Shown: one piece after another, positions 10,064-20,957 of the stretch | Numbering within the stretch: position 1 is the first letter of the stretch | Layout of the letters: each line of letters opens with the position of its first letter | Source of the DNA: Viola odorata | Taxonomy: Eukaryota; Streptophyta; Magnoliopsida; Malpighiales; Violaceae | Length of the DNA stretch: 64,000 nucleotides | Reading direction: 5' to 3' | NCBI GenBank assembly: GCA_963691705.1 | Contig: OY829539.1 | Location: 2,606,501 to 2,670,500, forward strand | Translations under genes and position numbers: made by a program | The notes under the pieces: generated by a model | Seen by the model: only the letters and a program-made list of their open reading frames with translations | Database searches by the model: none | What the model was told of the DNA's origin: nothing

Positions 10064-12766
10064 GTGAGTAGGCAGCGGCTTCAGATCTAGGGCTGGAGCC
10101 TGATCAATAGAAGGAAATAACTTAGCATGGCCTGGATATTCGGGAGACTAATTCGGAGATTCATGCTGAGCAACAACGCATTCCTCTAGGGCAGCGATGA
10201 CTGAGTGTAATTCAGAAGGAATAGGAAGTGTCGAGGCCACGACATCTAGAAGAGCTGGCGTCAGACTCCTGTCAAGGGCAAATTGCAAGGGGTCAGTAGA
10301 ATATATATCATCAATTTCCCCTACAATGGGATCAACAATATCAACATAATTCACACTAGAAAATTCAGAGGGGTATCGCATGGCTTCTAGCATATTGAAT
10401 TTGATGATCTCTCCATCAAATTCGAGGGAGATGGTGGCATCATGAACATCGATTTTTGCTCGGGCTGTGGCCAGAAATGGGCGGCCTAGAAGAACATCTG
10501 TGGACTTGGTGGAGTCCTCGTTCTCCATTGCAATCACATAAAAATCCGCAGGGAACAAGAATTCTCCTACTTGGACCAAGACATCCTTGATGATCCCCTC
10601 GGGGTAGATGATAGAGCGGTCAGCAAGTTGGATGGCGAGGTCCGTGGGCACGAGAGGCTCGAGGCCTAGACTATGATAGATTACCAGGGGCATAACATTG
10701 ATTCCCGCTCTGAGGTCACACATGGCCTTGCCAATATCAACTGTTCCGATTCGGCAAGGGATTATAAACATGCCCTGGTCTTTCCATTTCGGAGGGATCC
10801 GACGCTGGATATGTGCAGACGCGCTGGCCCCTACGCTGATCTTGTTAACTTCGGCGAACTTGTTTTTGTTCGTGCATAATTGCTTCAGAAATTTGGCATA
10901 GCGAGGGACATTTTTCACGGCCTGGAGAAGAGGGATGTTTACGACCACTTTACTGAACATTTCAAAGATATCGCGGTCCTCCTTATCTTCCTTGGTCTTG
11001 ACCAATCTGTGAGGGAACGGGGGCTCGAGAATCTTATGAATGTATTCCTGTGTGAATTCAGGTAGGTTAGGGTCGTTCCTTGGTGAACCTCTGGGAGAGC
11101 GGATTCTATCTTCCATGACTTCGACAGATCTGGGTACTTTAGGGAGCTTTGGTCTAGGTTTAGGTCGAATCTCGGTCTCTGGAGAGTTTTCAACTTCGGG
11201 GGTTGGAGAAGTAGGTGCTTTCAAGGTCGTGCCACTTCGCAAAGTTAATGCACAGACATTATGCTTGGGATTTACTTCTGTTTGAGGTGGCAGTCTGCCA
11301 TGATTTGTTAACTCTTGCAGTGTGGCAGTCAGGGTACTCATTTGCTTTTTGAGTTCATCTATTTCTTTCTGCTGCTCGGGATTCTTAGGTATTTCAGCAG
11401 TCGAGGGCTGGACAAAATTCTGGTCTGGAGGGTGGACGAAGGTCTGATCTTGAGGAGGTTGGCGTTGATATTGGTTCTGATGAAATGTGGGTCGAGGTCT
11501 GAAATTTGGCATATTATGAGGGGGATTTCCATAGGGGTTCTGATGCTGTTGATGGCTAGGTCCCAAAAGCTGAGTGTTTGGAACCCATCCTTGGTTTGGT
11601 TGTTTCCAGCCTTGGTTGTAAGTCTGAGCGTAAGAGACTGGAATAAATTGGCTAGCAGCATTCACTTGTATTTCCTCCGGAATGTACGGACATGCATCAG
11701 TGGGGTGGTCCACGAAATTGCATATCTGGCATGCCTTGACAGGTGCGTGTTGTGCTGTTATGAAGTTTTGGAACATTCCTGTAAGAGAAGATATCTGGTT
11801 CTGAAGGGCAGCTACTTGTACATCCTGGCCTGGATTGTTGGCAAGGTCGTCAGAGGTGTTCTTGGCCATGAGCTCTATCGTTGCTCGTGCGGCTCTTGGG
11901 GTTAGAGTAGTCAAGGATCCATTGGCGGCTGCGTTAAGCAGAGCCTTGTCCTGAGCCTTGAGGCCTTCACAAACATATTGAACCAGAGCGTGCTCGGTAA
12001 GTTTGTGGGCTGGGCAACTCGATTGCATTTTCTGGAATCTCTCATAGTACTGGGCTAGAGTTTCCTCTTTCTTCTGAACAATGGAGATGAGCTATTTGCG
12101 AGTGGTATTTGAGATAGAGGTCGGGTAATATTTCTCAGTGAAGATTTTTGACATGTCCGCCCAAGAACGAATAGATCTTGCGGGGAGGTCGTAATACCAA
12201 TCTAGGGCATCATCTTTGAGAGACCACTGGAATGCGCGAAGCTTGGCTTGCTCAATACTAACGTTTGCAGGTTTCATGGCCTCGCAAATGGAGTGGAGCT
12301 GTTGGAGATGGCGAAGAGCATTTTCCTTGGCTACCCCTCGAAAGGTAGGCAGATGATGAAGCACGGCGGACTTCAGAGTCCAGTCATTAGGGACATTGGG
12401 CCAGTCAATGCAGCTACTGGCCATATCGGGGGTTGCATGGAAATTGTCGATGGTTTGCTGGTCTGGGGGTGGTGGATCTTCGTGGTTTTCACGGTTGTTA
12501 CGGTTGTCATTGTTGGCTAGGTCATCCATTGCTGGAAAATTAAAGTGATCTGGTATGGGGTTTTCGGGGTCACGATGGAGAAAGGTCAAGTCTGGGAAAA
12601 GCTGATGTTCCTGGTTAGCCAGATTAGAAGGGGAACCGTCGAGGGCAGGATGAGGGATCACTCTACGATGAGAAGAAGTCCCTTGAGCTTGCTTACGAAG
12701 TCCTCTTTCCATTCTGGTCAACTCGAGGTCTAGAGGAAGTAGATCGGGAGCAGATCTCCTGGTCAT
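10064..12766 (-). pseudogene. Element B gag-protease
   Basis: Starts at ATG 12766 (MTRRSAPDLLPL), the same start as in element D. The Athila gag domain follows (DWTLKSAVLHHLPTFRGV, KLRAFQWSLKDDALDWYYDL), then a cysteine knuckle (ACQICNFVDHPTDACPY), a Gln/Pro/Asn-rich linker, NPKHNVCALTLRSGT, and the protease block AMCDLRAGINVM...LLGRPFLATARAKIDV. The usual D-x-G-A of Athila proteases reads D-L-R-A here, a likely inactivating change. A TAG at 12092-12094 replaces the Gln found in D, and another stop lies at 10148-10150. The product would package RNA and process the polyprotein; this copy cannot. Confidence 0.85.
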
Positions 12767-12800
12767 ACAAGAAAAACAAAACAAAATCAGTACCGTGCAA

Positions 12801-12818
12801 TCCCCGGCAACGGCGCCA
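12801..12818 (-). other. Primer binding site of element B (tRNA-Asp type)
   Basis: The plus strand reads TCCCCGGCAACGGCGCCA, the 3' acceptor sequence of plant tRNA-Asp. The minus strand is therefore a perfect 18-nt primer site, TGGCGCCGTTGCCGGGGA, 5 nt from the LTR end. Confidence 0.9.
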
Positions 12819-12823
12819 AAATT

Positions 12824-14462
12824 TGATCGACACTCAAATATACTTAAACTTATCCTGATGCCTAAATGCACAAAGTAATGTGTATAAAGCAAGTCAGGGT
12901 CGAACCACAGAGATTGAAGGACTAATTTGCTAGTGAACTAGTATGACAAGGCAATATGCGACAAATCTAACCGAAGTAACAACAACAACAGGGGGGGTTT
13001 ATGTTGATTAATAAATTAATCAACGCAGAGTAGGGGAGCTAACAAAACAGAATTGGAAAGTACTAATCTAGGGCACGAAAGTAAATCGTAATCCAGGGCA
13101 AGAAACGTAAAGTATTATCCAGAGCAAGAGATGTAAACAGATCGAATGCGGGAAAAAGTAATGAAAAGGATATTAATCAAATGAGATGAGATCTTAGCGA
13201 AAGGTGCTCCCTTGGGTTGTTTTCTAGGTCGGCCAGTCATTGGTGCAGAGGTTTTCTAGACTCATGTGCAGATCTGCTATAGGGACCGCGCTTCCACACC
13301 GCATCCCCTGCTTACCTTCGTAGATAAGAGTCACCCCCCGTTTCCACATATGAGGTGACCTTGACGTTCAGCCGTCCTCCCAGCTACCTTCCTTGTCGTC
13401 AAAAGGTAGCCTTGACCGTCCGGCCTGCCACGGCTCGAAGTAGGGAGGCTAAATTCAGAACGCCCATGAAGGAGAGGTAAGACAGATCTAGGGCGCGATA
13501 GCTCAGCTTGTCAGAATCGTATCGCATACCCTAGATAACTGTTTACCCCTAGGTGAGGCCTCTCGCGCTGCCTCCCCTAGGTGCCTGCTCTAACTCCAGG
13601 GCTTCGCGTCAGTTATAACCCTGGAATATGACGTTACTCATGCAGAAATACTAAAAGGTGATCAAGCTCTTAACAGTTCTAGACAAGCATGTAATGAAAT
13701 CGATAAACAGTCATGTGTCACAAGAGAATATATTAAGCATGCATTAGACCTCTTAGCCAAACCCTACAACCCGTGGAACACCCTTCACCAAGAAAGGGGT
13801 ATTTAGCTACTCATACTATAGTATAAACAGTAGGTTTCTATATTCATACAATGATAAAACAAGGAAAGTAAAAAGGGAGTAGAGTAAACTGATAGATTAA
13901 TTAATAATCAAAGAGGAAAGTTGTTAACAATGGCTGCTCTTGGAAGAGGAGATGATTCCCAGAAAATAAGCACTGAAATTAATGTAAGAAAATATCCTTT
14001 TGAACCAGCCGTCCTTACAAAACCCTAAAACTATGCTTATATAGCGTAAGCCTAGCTAGGAGACAAAAACAGCTAAGGGGAGAGGAAGGATCAATGAGGG
14101 CGTGACAGCACACGTCCTTGCAAAAGGAATATTCTGGGATTCCTGGCACGCCTGGCATCTTCTGGAAGCGCCTAGGATTCCGTGCGAATCTCAGAAGATG
14201 CTCTTTGGAAGAAGGCTCAGAACTTGTCGAGGCCTTGGGACAGCGCACTGGTCTGGTTCGCGTCGAGGTCTTGACATTGCTCGATCTTCTAGGCCTTGAA
14301 ACTGGAAATCCACAGAAATGCTCTCAAATCGCTCCTTTTCGGCCTTTTCCCTCCTTTGATGTTAATCTGCAAATAAAACTGAAATGAAGGTCAAATAGTA
14401 ACATCGAGCCCCCGAAAGGGCTAGAAAGGAGGGTGAAACCGAGACTATTAAACATGCTATCA
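12824..14462 (-). repeat. 5' LTR of element B
   Basis: About 1639 bp, written on the plus strand from TGATCGACAC next to the primer site to a terminal TGCTATCA at 14462. A TATA box lies on the minus strand at about 14034-14045 (GCTATATAAGC). A G7 run (12991-12997) sits where element D has G22-G30. The outer end was set by the CA dinucleotide and by comparison with D's LTR, which ends CATATCA at the same place. A target duplication cannot be checked because the partner LTR is absent. Confidence 0.75.
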
Positions 14463-14939
14463 ATTCGCATCAAGCGTTTTTTACAAGAACCAGAAATTGG
14501 AAGAAGGAAGATCTTGTAATTGATAGCCTTCCCTAACCATTAACAAGGTTAGAGTCCCCATCAATTACGTTCCTTTCCAAATTCCAAACTTCAAATGCCT
14601 AAAAGATAGGGATAAAATCCCTATTGTTTGAATTCAAAATAACATAAGATAAATATCTAAACAGATTGTTTTGTTCTTAAAAGATTACATCCGAGATTTC
14701 TTCAAAGGGATGTAACAGCCAGCTGGCTTCCTGATCCGCACCCGCCTTCCGTGAGTCCAAGATGAGCACGCCTCTATCTCTGCAATCTTGGCCAAGCTTG
14801 CGGCCAAGATTGCCACTTTGTCGCTCAAGGCACCCGTTTCCTTCAATTCTTCTCTTGGCTGAGATTTCCTTCAAAAGACCACAATATGACGTGAAAGAGA
14901 TTGCTTTTACCATAACCAATGTGGTTTTAGATGGTAAAA
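14463..14939. other. Intergenic, nothing recognised
   Basis: AT-rich sequence between element B's LTR and the LTR fragment. The phrase TTGATAGC appears here (14520) and again near 15431, with no clear structure. No gene seen. Confidence 0.5.
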
Positions 14940-15359
14940 ACACATGAAAATAAACGTCAATCAGGGAGAGAGGGATCCAATGGGAGTGTGACAACACACG
15001 TCCTTCAGGGGAATATTCTGGGATATCTGGCGCGCCTGACACATTCTGGAAACGTATGGAATCCCGTGCGGATCTTCGAAGATTCTTCTCTTTGGCTTCC
15101 GATTAAGAATTGATGCAGAGGTATCGTGGGCGAGAGACTGCTCACTGGTCTGGTTAGCGTTGAGGGCTCGACGACACTCTGATATTCTGGGCCTTGAAGC
15201 TCGAAATCCCAAGAATTCCTCCAAAAATGCTTCTTTTCGCTCTTTTTCTCCTTTTGATGCTGATCTGCAATAAAGATGTAAATAAGGGTCGAATAGTAGA
15301 ATCAAGCCCCCGAAAGGGATGGAAAAGAGGAAAAAATCATGCCCAAGAAACATGCTATT
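14940..15359 (-). repeat. Truncated LTR fragment related to element B's LTR
   Basis: Aligns by eye with the outer 400 bp of element B's LTR (about 14060-14462). Shared blocks include GAATATTCTGGGAT, the CACTGGTCTGGTT block, CAAGCCCCCGAAAGGG and the terminal AACATGCTATTA. It is clearly diverged from B's LTR, with many substitutions and small indels, so it comes from an older, separate insertion of the same family. Only the U3 end remains. Confidence 0.7.
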
Positions 15360-16799
15360 AGTAGTCAACGCTCTCCATCTTCTAAATTGCAGCCGCTGTA
15401 ATCCTAGATCTGCTTCGAGGTGAAGAAAATTGATAGCGGAGAGGGAAAATGAGTGCTTCAAAGTTTTCCCTGGTAAAACTCCCAAGATTTGAAATCAAAC
15501 GGAAATGGGTAAAGGAATGGCAGACGAAGAGAGAGAGGTTTGCTTTGGAGATGGACACTGGATAAGGGCAAACTCGTCACAAATAACGAACAACAACCTC
15601 GGGAAGGTGAGGACGTCAATGTTTGAGGACTAGCGAAAATGGGCTAAAACGTCAAACAATTAAGAACGGAGGGAGTACATATTAGCCTAAGGCGAAGAGA
15701 GATTTTTTAAGAAAAATAAACAATATTGATGAAAATTTGAAAAGGGAAGAACCCGAAGAGTTTCATTTTGTCAGACCCAGACCACAAGATTTGGTGATAG
15801 ACATTGATCAGCTAAACAACCCATTGCATGAAAGGCAAACCTAGTATCTACATTAATGTAGGAGTGCTGTTGTAGGAAATTGTATTTTAACTGAATAAAA
15901 TGAAAATAATACTAATTATATGAAAGAAAAGGGGAATGAGATTGTCGCATCTGATATCAGTTTATTTTCCTGTGGCTGGAAAATAAGAGAGAGTGACTTA
16001 ACTCAGACATTGATCAATTAGGAATTTTGTAAATTTAGGGACTTAATTGAAAAAGAAAGATAAATGTAAGAATGAAAAAGGTGATTATGTTTTCTTGTGA
16101 TTGTGTTCAGTAGCTTAAATGTAAGAAAACTTTTATTGTATAAAACCTAAAAAATTGGGAAAGAAGGCTTCGCCTCTATTAGCTTGGGTCAATAGTGATC
16201 GAATGCTATGGCTGACGAAGAAAAAAAACACTTATCCATTCAGAATTGTAGGAACGCAAAGTACCTGGAACCGAGTATCATAAAAAATCTGCTGCTGAAA
16301 TACCACAAAATTTCTCTCCAAGAATTAGAGTAATGACATACTAGTTTGGCAGGAGATTTGCAATCGTGGGGCCTTTGTTAAGCTCAACTGGCAATGGATC
16401 ATGATAATTGGTGTGGTGACTCTGGCGAGTTACCTCTTTCTCAGCAGGTTTCGTTTCTCATTCCCCCGAATGTCCGTGATTGGACCGGGGCTACTGTCAT
16501 GTTGCCTAATGGTGCTTGAACATGTCTCTTTTGGCATACTATCTCGAACCTGACATGGTGTAATTTTGTAAAATATTAAGCAGTATATGGTGTAATTGTT
16601 TCAATTTCACAAACTCAGGACTCCACTGGAATTTTAATTATATGGTTAATGTTATTTTTTATGTTAGAAAAAATTATTTTGATAGTGACCCCACTCAAGA
16701 AACAGAAGAATATTTGCGTAATTTATAACTTTCGATCAAACATAACTAAAATGATTCCTTAAAAGGACCATTCTACAAAATTTTCCATCCAATTTGACG
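15360..16799. other. Intergenic, no gene recognised
   Basis: Many stops in all frames. GAACGGAGGGAGTA at about 15664-15677 looks like one terminal inverted repeat of a Stowaway-type MITE, but no partner end or TA duplication is visible. The rest is unremarkable AT-rich sequence. Confidence 0.4.
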
Positions 16800-16807
16800 A
16801 AACCACA
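16800..16807. repeat. Target site duplication, left (hAT-like element 1)
   Basis: AAACCACA, identical to 19042-19049. Confidence 0.85.
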
Positions 16808-19041
16808 TAGGAATGGCAATTCCGCCCGCGGATATGGATATCCGCCCAATACCCGTAATTATGGGTGGATATTACCCGCACAGTATGGGTATTTTGCGGG
16901 TATAAATATACCCGCACCCGCAAAGTGCGGGTTTGGATGTGGGTATGGATAGTGCTTACCCGCTCCAATACCCACACTAAATACTCACAATATATATAAT
17001 ATTTTAATATATAATTAATTAAATATATAATATATAATTAAATTTTTTTTACGAATCCAAATCCAATTGATAATGTATTTTTTTTTCTTCTACTCGTTAA
17101 CTTGTCAATTGGATTGCAATATATTAAATTAAATTAAATTGGTTTATCAATTTATTAGAATATTAAATTGGTTTATCAATTTTTTATTATAACCATAATA
17201 TCCATAATAAGTGATTGTAATGATATTATATCGCAAAGTTAATTTAATTTTAACGTTCTAAGCACTTTAAGTATACAATAAATATTCATTTAATATATTT
17301 TATGTATTATTATAACTTTTAACTTGTCAGTTATTTCACGGTTGAAGCCTATATATAGCAAAATACTAATGACTTTTTTTTGTTAAAAATAAAAAATAAA
17401 ATGCATAAAGGACTTAAAATATATTTAAAATTAATATTTCTATCTATTACTAAAATTAAATATATTATAGAATGTATTATATTTTTAATTTTTTATACTA
17501 ATATTATTATTTGCATATGAGGTTGTAATTAAACTTGTTATGTTATTTGTAAATAAGGTTGTAAATAAACTTTTTAGTGCATGTCATCTTTATAACGTAT
17601 GTCAAGTGTTCGATCCATGATATTATAAAGATAATTAATAATATAACCAATTTGTTTAAAAAAAAATCTTATTACTTTACCTAGCACATATTTTAGGGTA
17701 AATTACATTTTTTATATAGTTTCTAAAATATTTCACTTTGAACACTATAGTTTTAAAACTTATATTGTAGACCCTATAATAGTCTAAAAGTTATAATATA
17801 AATATTCTAAGTGGTTAAAAATAAATATTAATGGTAAAAAGTTACAAAAAAAACTTATAAATATCAGTAAAAAATGTATAACTATAAATAATTAAATTAT
17901 AATAAATATACTTATAATAATAATAGGCCAATTTCTTATGCACGTGAATAGGTCTTCCCAATCGTTTGTTAGAAATATTTACTCTTTGTGATCGTTTTCC
18001 AATTTCATGCTTTTAATGATATTTTTCACATTGTAGCTCAATCATTACATAGATTGATGACCCATAACCTCTTTTTGAACATAGTGAGCAACTTGTTGTT
18101 GGTAATCAACCGGGGAAAAGATTTTATCCTTGCCATTTTACGCAAAGAATGATAAATTCTAAAAATATATAAAAGACAAAAGAATACGCAGTAAATGTTC
18201 TCAAGAATAATTTCATAGGAAGATAGTTTCTCTATTTAATCTTTTTTTTCTTCACTAAAACATCTTTTTATTTTATATTTTAGCATTTTAATTAATAAAT
18301 TATTTAAATAATTTTTTTTTATAATTTTTTAGGTTAATTGTAATTTAATATTATGATGTGAATATTTCATAGTAGAAAATCATATTCTTTCATTTTCCAT
18401 ACTATTAGAAAAATATTTAATATAAATGCGAAGTCTAAAAAATTAATTTAATATTGTTTATTGTTTTTACTTTAGCTGCTGGATTATTATGTCTATTGCT
18501 GTTTACTTTAGCTGTTGGATTATTCCTTCTGCTCAACTGGTATGTTTGGAATCATTAGTACTATGTCTATTATTTTTACTTTACCTGCTGGACTAATTAT
18601 TACTTTAGCTGCTGGATACGTGCGACATGCCTGCCTCTCCCATATTAAATACTAGTAATCTTGATTTGTTTAATAACATGAGCAGCAAAGGTCTTGTTGC
18701 TGAGTTGCTGAGATGCTGAGAGCAGCAGCGCCAATTTATTTATTCGTCTCCCCACACGTGTTAATTAAATTAACTCAAGACAGAATTTTACCAGCATCAT
18801 TCATTTGGAATATGAGTAGCTGCTGGATTATTACTTTAGCAGCTGCTGGATTTTTTTTATATATATTAATTTGATTAAAATTTAAAATTTAATCAAATTT
18901 GCGGGTATTCGCGGATATCAGCGGGTTATCCGCGGGTAAAATTATTCTTTCTTTACCCGCTCCATATGGATGGGGGTGCGGGTATGAATTACCTGCAAAT
19001 TTACGGGTGCAGGTATGGATTCCGCCCAATTGCCATCCCTA
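16808..19041. mobile_element. Non-autonomous hAT-like DNA transposon, 2.2 kb
   Basis: Ends are TAGGAATGGCAATT at 16808 and AATTGCCATCCCTA at 19041, a 14-bp terminal inverted repeat with one mismatch. A perfect 8-bp duplication AAACCACA flanks it (16800-16807 and 19042-19049); that length is typical of hAT. Both subterminal regions are rich in CCCGC/GCGGGTA words. The interior is very AT-rich, with a degenerate repeat of ACTTTAGCTGCTGGATTATT between 18470 and 18860. There is no transposase frame, so it would depend on an autonomous relative. Confidence 0.85.
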
Positions 19042-19049
19042 AAACCACA
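19042..19049. repeat. Target site duplication, right (hAT-like element 1)
   Basis: AAACCACA, identical to 16800-16807. Confidence 0.85.
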
Positions 19050-20040
19050 TGCGCGATAATGAGGAAACTTGCCCTTAAAATTTGCCATTTTAATCCTATA
19101 GTATGAAAACATCCAAAATGATCCCTATAATTTCTACAAGTTACTTTTTTAATGATTAAAAAGTTCAATAAAATTGTAAATAATTGCAAAAATAAATGGA
19201 GAAAATGTAGCAAATATATTGAGGGGTCCACGTGATTGAATAAATTAATTTGTAAAATTTGAAAAATATATTTATAAAGGAAAAGATAACAAAAATGTAA
19301 AATAATATAATTTTTTGATTAACTTAGGCCCTAGTTAATTTTTTAGTCCAAATTTCTTATTTTTTTATCCAAAATTTTACTTTTTGTTTTGAATTTTTTT
19401 AACCACATAATAGGTTAACAACGTTTTTAGGATGTTATAGAACTAGTCTCGATCCACGCGATATGCAGCTATAATATTGATTAAATTTTAAATAAAATAT
19501 AACATAAATATATTATTAGTATAATACGATAATACATTATGAGTTTCAATTTATTAGACTTTTATTTATTTATAGTATAATTCAATTGAAAATATAACAT
19601 AAATTTTTCTTTCAGTTTGCACAAAGATGCCACTATAAATCTTTCATAATTTTATAAATGATAAACACCAAATTGAAAAATAACTGGGAAAAATATGCTA
19701 ATAAACAGAGTCTTATATATAATTTGTTTCCTTTAATTTTTAAAATTATTATTAACAGAGTCTAATTTTAGAATTACATATCTTACGATTGAGAGAAATA
19801 AAACCTAAAAAAATAAGAAGAAGCATGAGTATGGAAGGAGGGGAGGGATAAGGAGGAAATTTTGTAACAAACAGTACAAGTATAAAAAAACTTGCTCTTG
19901 GAAATTTTGTTCCTCTCTACTTTTGTGTGAAAAATCAAATAATTAAATTAAATACGGAATAGAGATAGAGATAATAGCCAAGTTGTAAGTTGGGATCATC
20001 GCGTAAATGTTATGCAATGAATTAACTTGACACTGCCAGG
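19050..20040. other. AT-rich intergenic sequence
   Basis: No frames of interest, no clear repeats and no transposon ends recognised. Confidence 0.5.
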
Positions 20041-20194
20041 TGTACCAATAGAACAATGCTAAAGCATTCTGAAATCCGAGTCACCTGCTTCTCTTCACTT
20101 ACACGTAGCAGTTGTGCATCCAAGAGATGACACCTGTCCCTCCTTTAACACACGTCTTCTTACTTCAAACCGGCATTGCCTCCACTTTCTCCCC
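20041..20194 (+). promoter_or_regulatory. Displaced distal promoter of the LEA gene
   Basis: Contains ACACGTAGC (20101) and CACACGTCTT (20149), ACGT-core elements of the kind bound by ABA-responsive bZIP factors at seed LEA genes. Without the Pack-MULE (20204-24547) this block would end only about 100 bp from the LEA start codon. Regulatory function is inferred from the motifs and original position, not shown. Confidence 0.45.
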
Positions 20195-20203
20195 CTTTTA
20201 AAC
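20195..20203. repeat. Target site duplication, left (Pack-MULE)
   Basis: CTTTTAAAC, identical to 24548-24556. Confidence 0.9.
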
Positions 20204-20355
20204 GAGAAATTCTTGGGTGTTCCGGGGATGACATCTCACAGGTGTGAGATGTCATACCCCAACCAATGAAAATGTGACACATGTATTTTTTTTACAGCTC
20301 ACTTTTCCTTTTCTTTTCCTTATCAAACGACGCTGCAATTTTTCTTTCCCTCTCC
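20204..20355 (+). repeat. Pack-MULE terminal inverted repeat, left
   Basis: Near-identical inverted match to 24397-24547. It contains a 13-bp-arm palindrome, ATGACATCTCACA-GG-TGTGAGATGTCAT (20228-20255). Confidence 0.9.
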
Positions 20356-20957
20356 TATCTGCATCGTTCATCACCTCCTCCCTTCTTCCCCCCACACCCG
20401 CAGTCAACTCCCCCACCACAGCATCCGCCGCCACCGCCTCCATCCGCAACCGCCTCGCTCATGAAACCACTCGCTCTTCTACTCACTCCCTTTCTCCTCA
20501 TCCCCACCACGCGCCACCCTCTCTCCACCCAACCCTCACTTCCACCGCCACAGCCGGCGTATCTCATGCTCCTCAAAATCGGTTCGCTTCCTCGGATTCT
20601 CCATCAATTCCAAAATTTTAAGGCTCAATTGGTTTGTTATGTTTCTTATTCCTTCATTTTCTAACTCAATTAAATTATTAGGTCACCGTGCATTAGATTT
20701 AACCTGTTCTTTCTAAACAAAGATGTTGCTGCAATTAATTGAGCCTCAGTGTTAACTTTTCTTTAAGTTTGTTTATGAGTATGTAGCCCATGAACTACAT
20801 TTAGAGTGCAATTGTTGTTCAGAGTTCACTTGCTCTGTTGCTCCTTTGCTCTTTCATTTCCTTTGAATATATTGATTTGTTTTGTTAAATCTGGCATCCG
20901 TTATTTTCTTTCAAGAGTTATTGTGCATTAACAATGTAATACATTTTGCCTTCATAG

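Larger units (their letters stand above)
4400..14462 (-). mobile_element. Element B: Ty3/gypsy Athila-type LTR retrotransposon
   Basis: Minus strand. In element order: 5' LTR 12824-14462, tRNA-Asp primer site 12801-12818, gag-protease, RT-RNase H, integrase, an ATHILA ORF, and a 3' non-coding region. The 3' region has the Athila-type signature of a TTGAGGACAATG motif next to a CCCCACACT/AGTGTGGGG block (5130-5160). The 3' LTR and polypurine tract are not visible, because element A's LTR takes over near 4400. The remainder of B is probably left of the window. Every coding block carries stops or frameshifts, most of them single transitions, so this is a dead, fairly old copy. Confidence 0.85.

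Noticed and set aside
15664..15677. Stowaway-like terminal repeat GAACGGAGGGAGTA
   Set aside because: Only one end, with no partner within 1 kb; not enough to call a MITE.
16180..16560. Degenerate coding-like words in the intergenic region
   Set aside because: Some phrases looked translatable but no frame extends and no family was recognised.
20244..20664. Open frames of 125-127 residues at the left of the Pack-MULE
   Set aside because: They start in the terminal inverted repeat and have low-complexity Ser/Pro/Thr composition. They could be a leader exon, but nothing in the sequence shows it.
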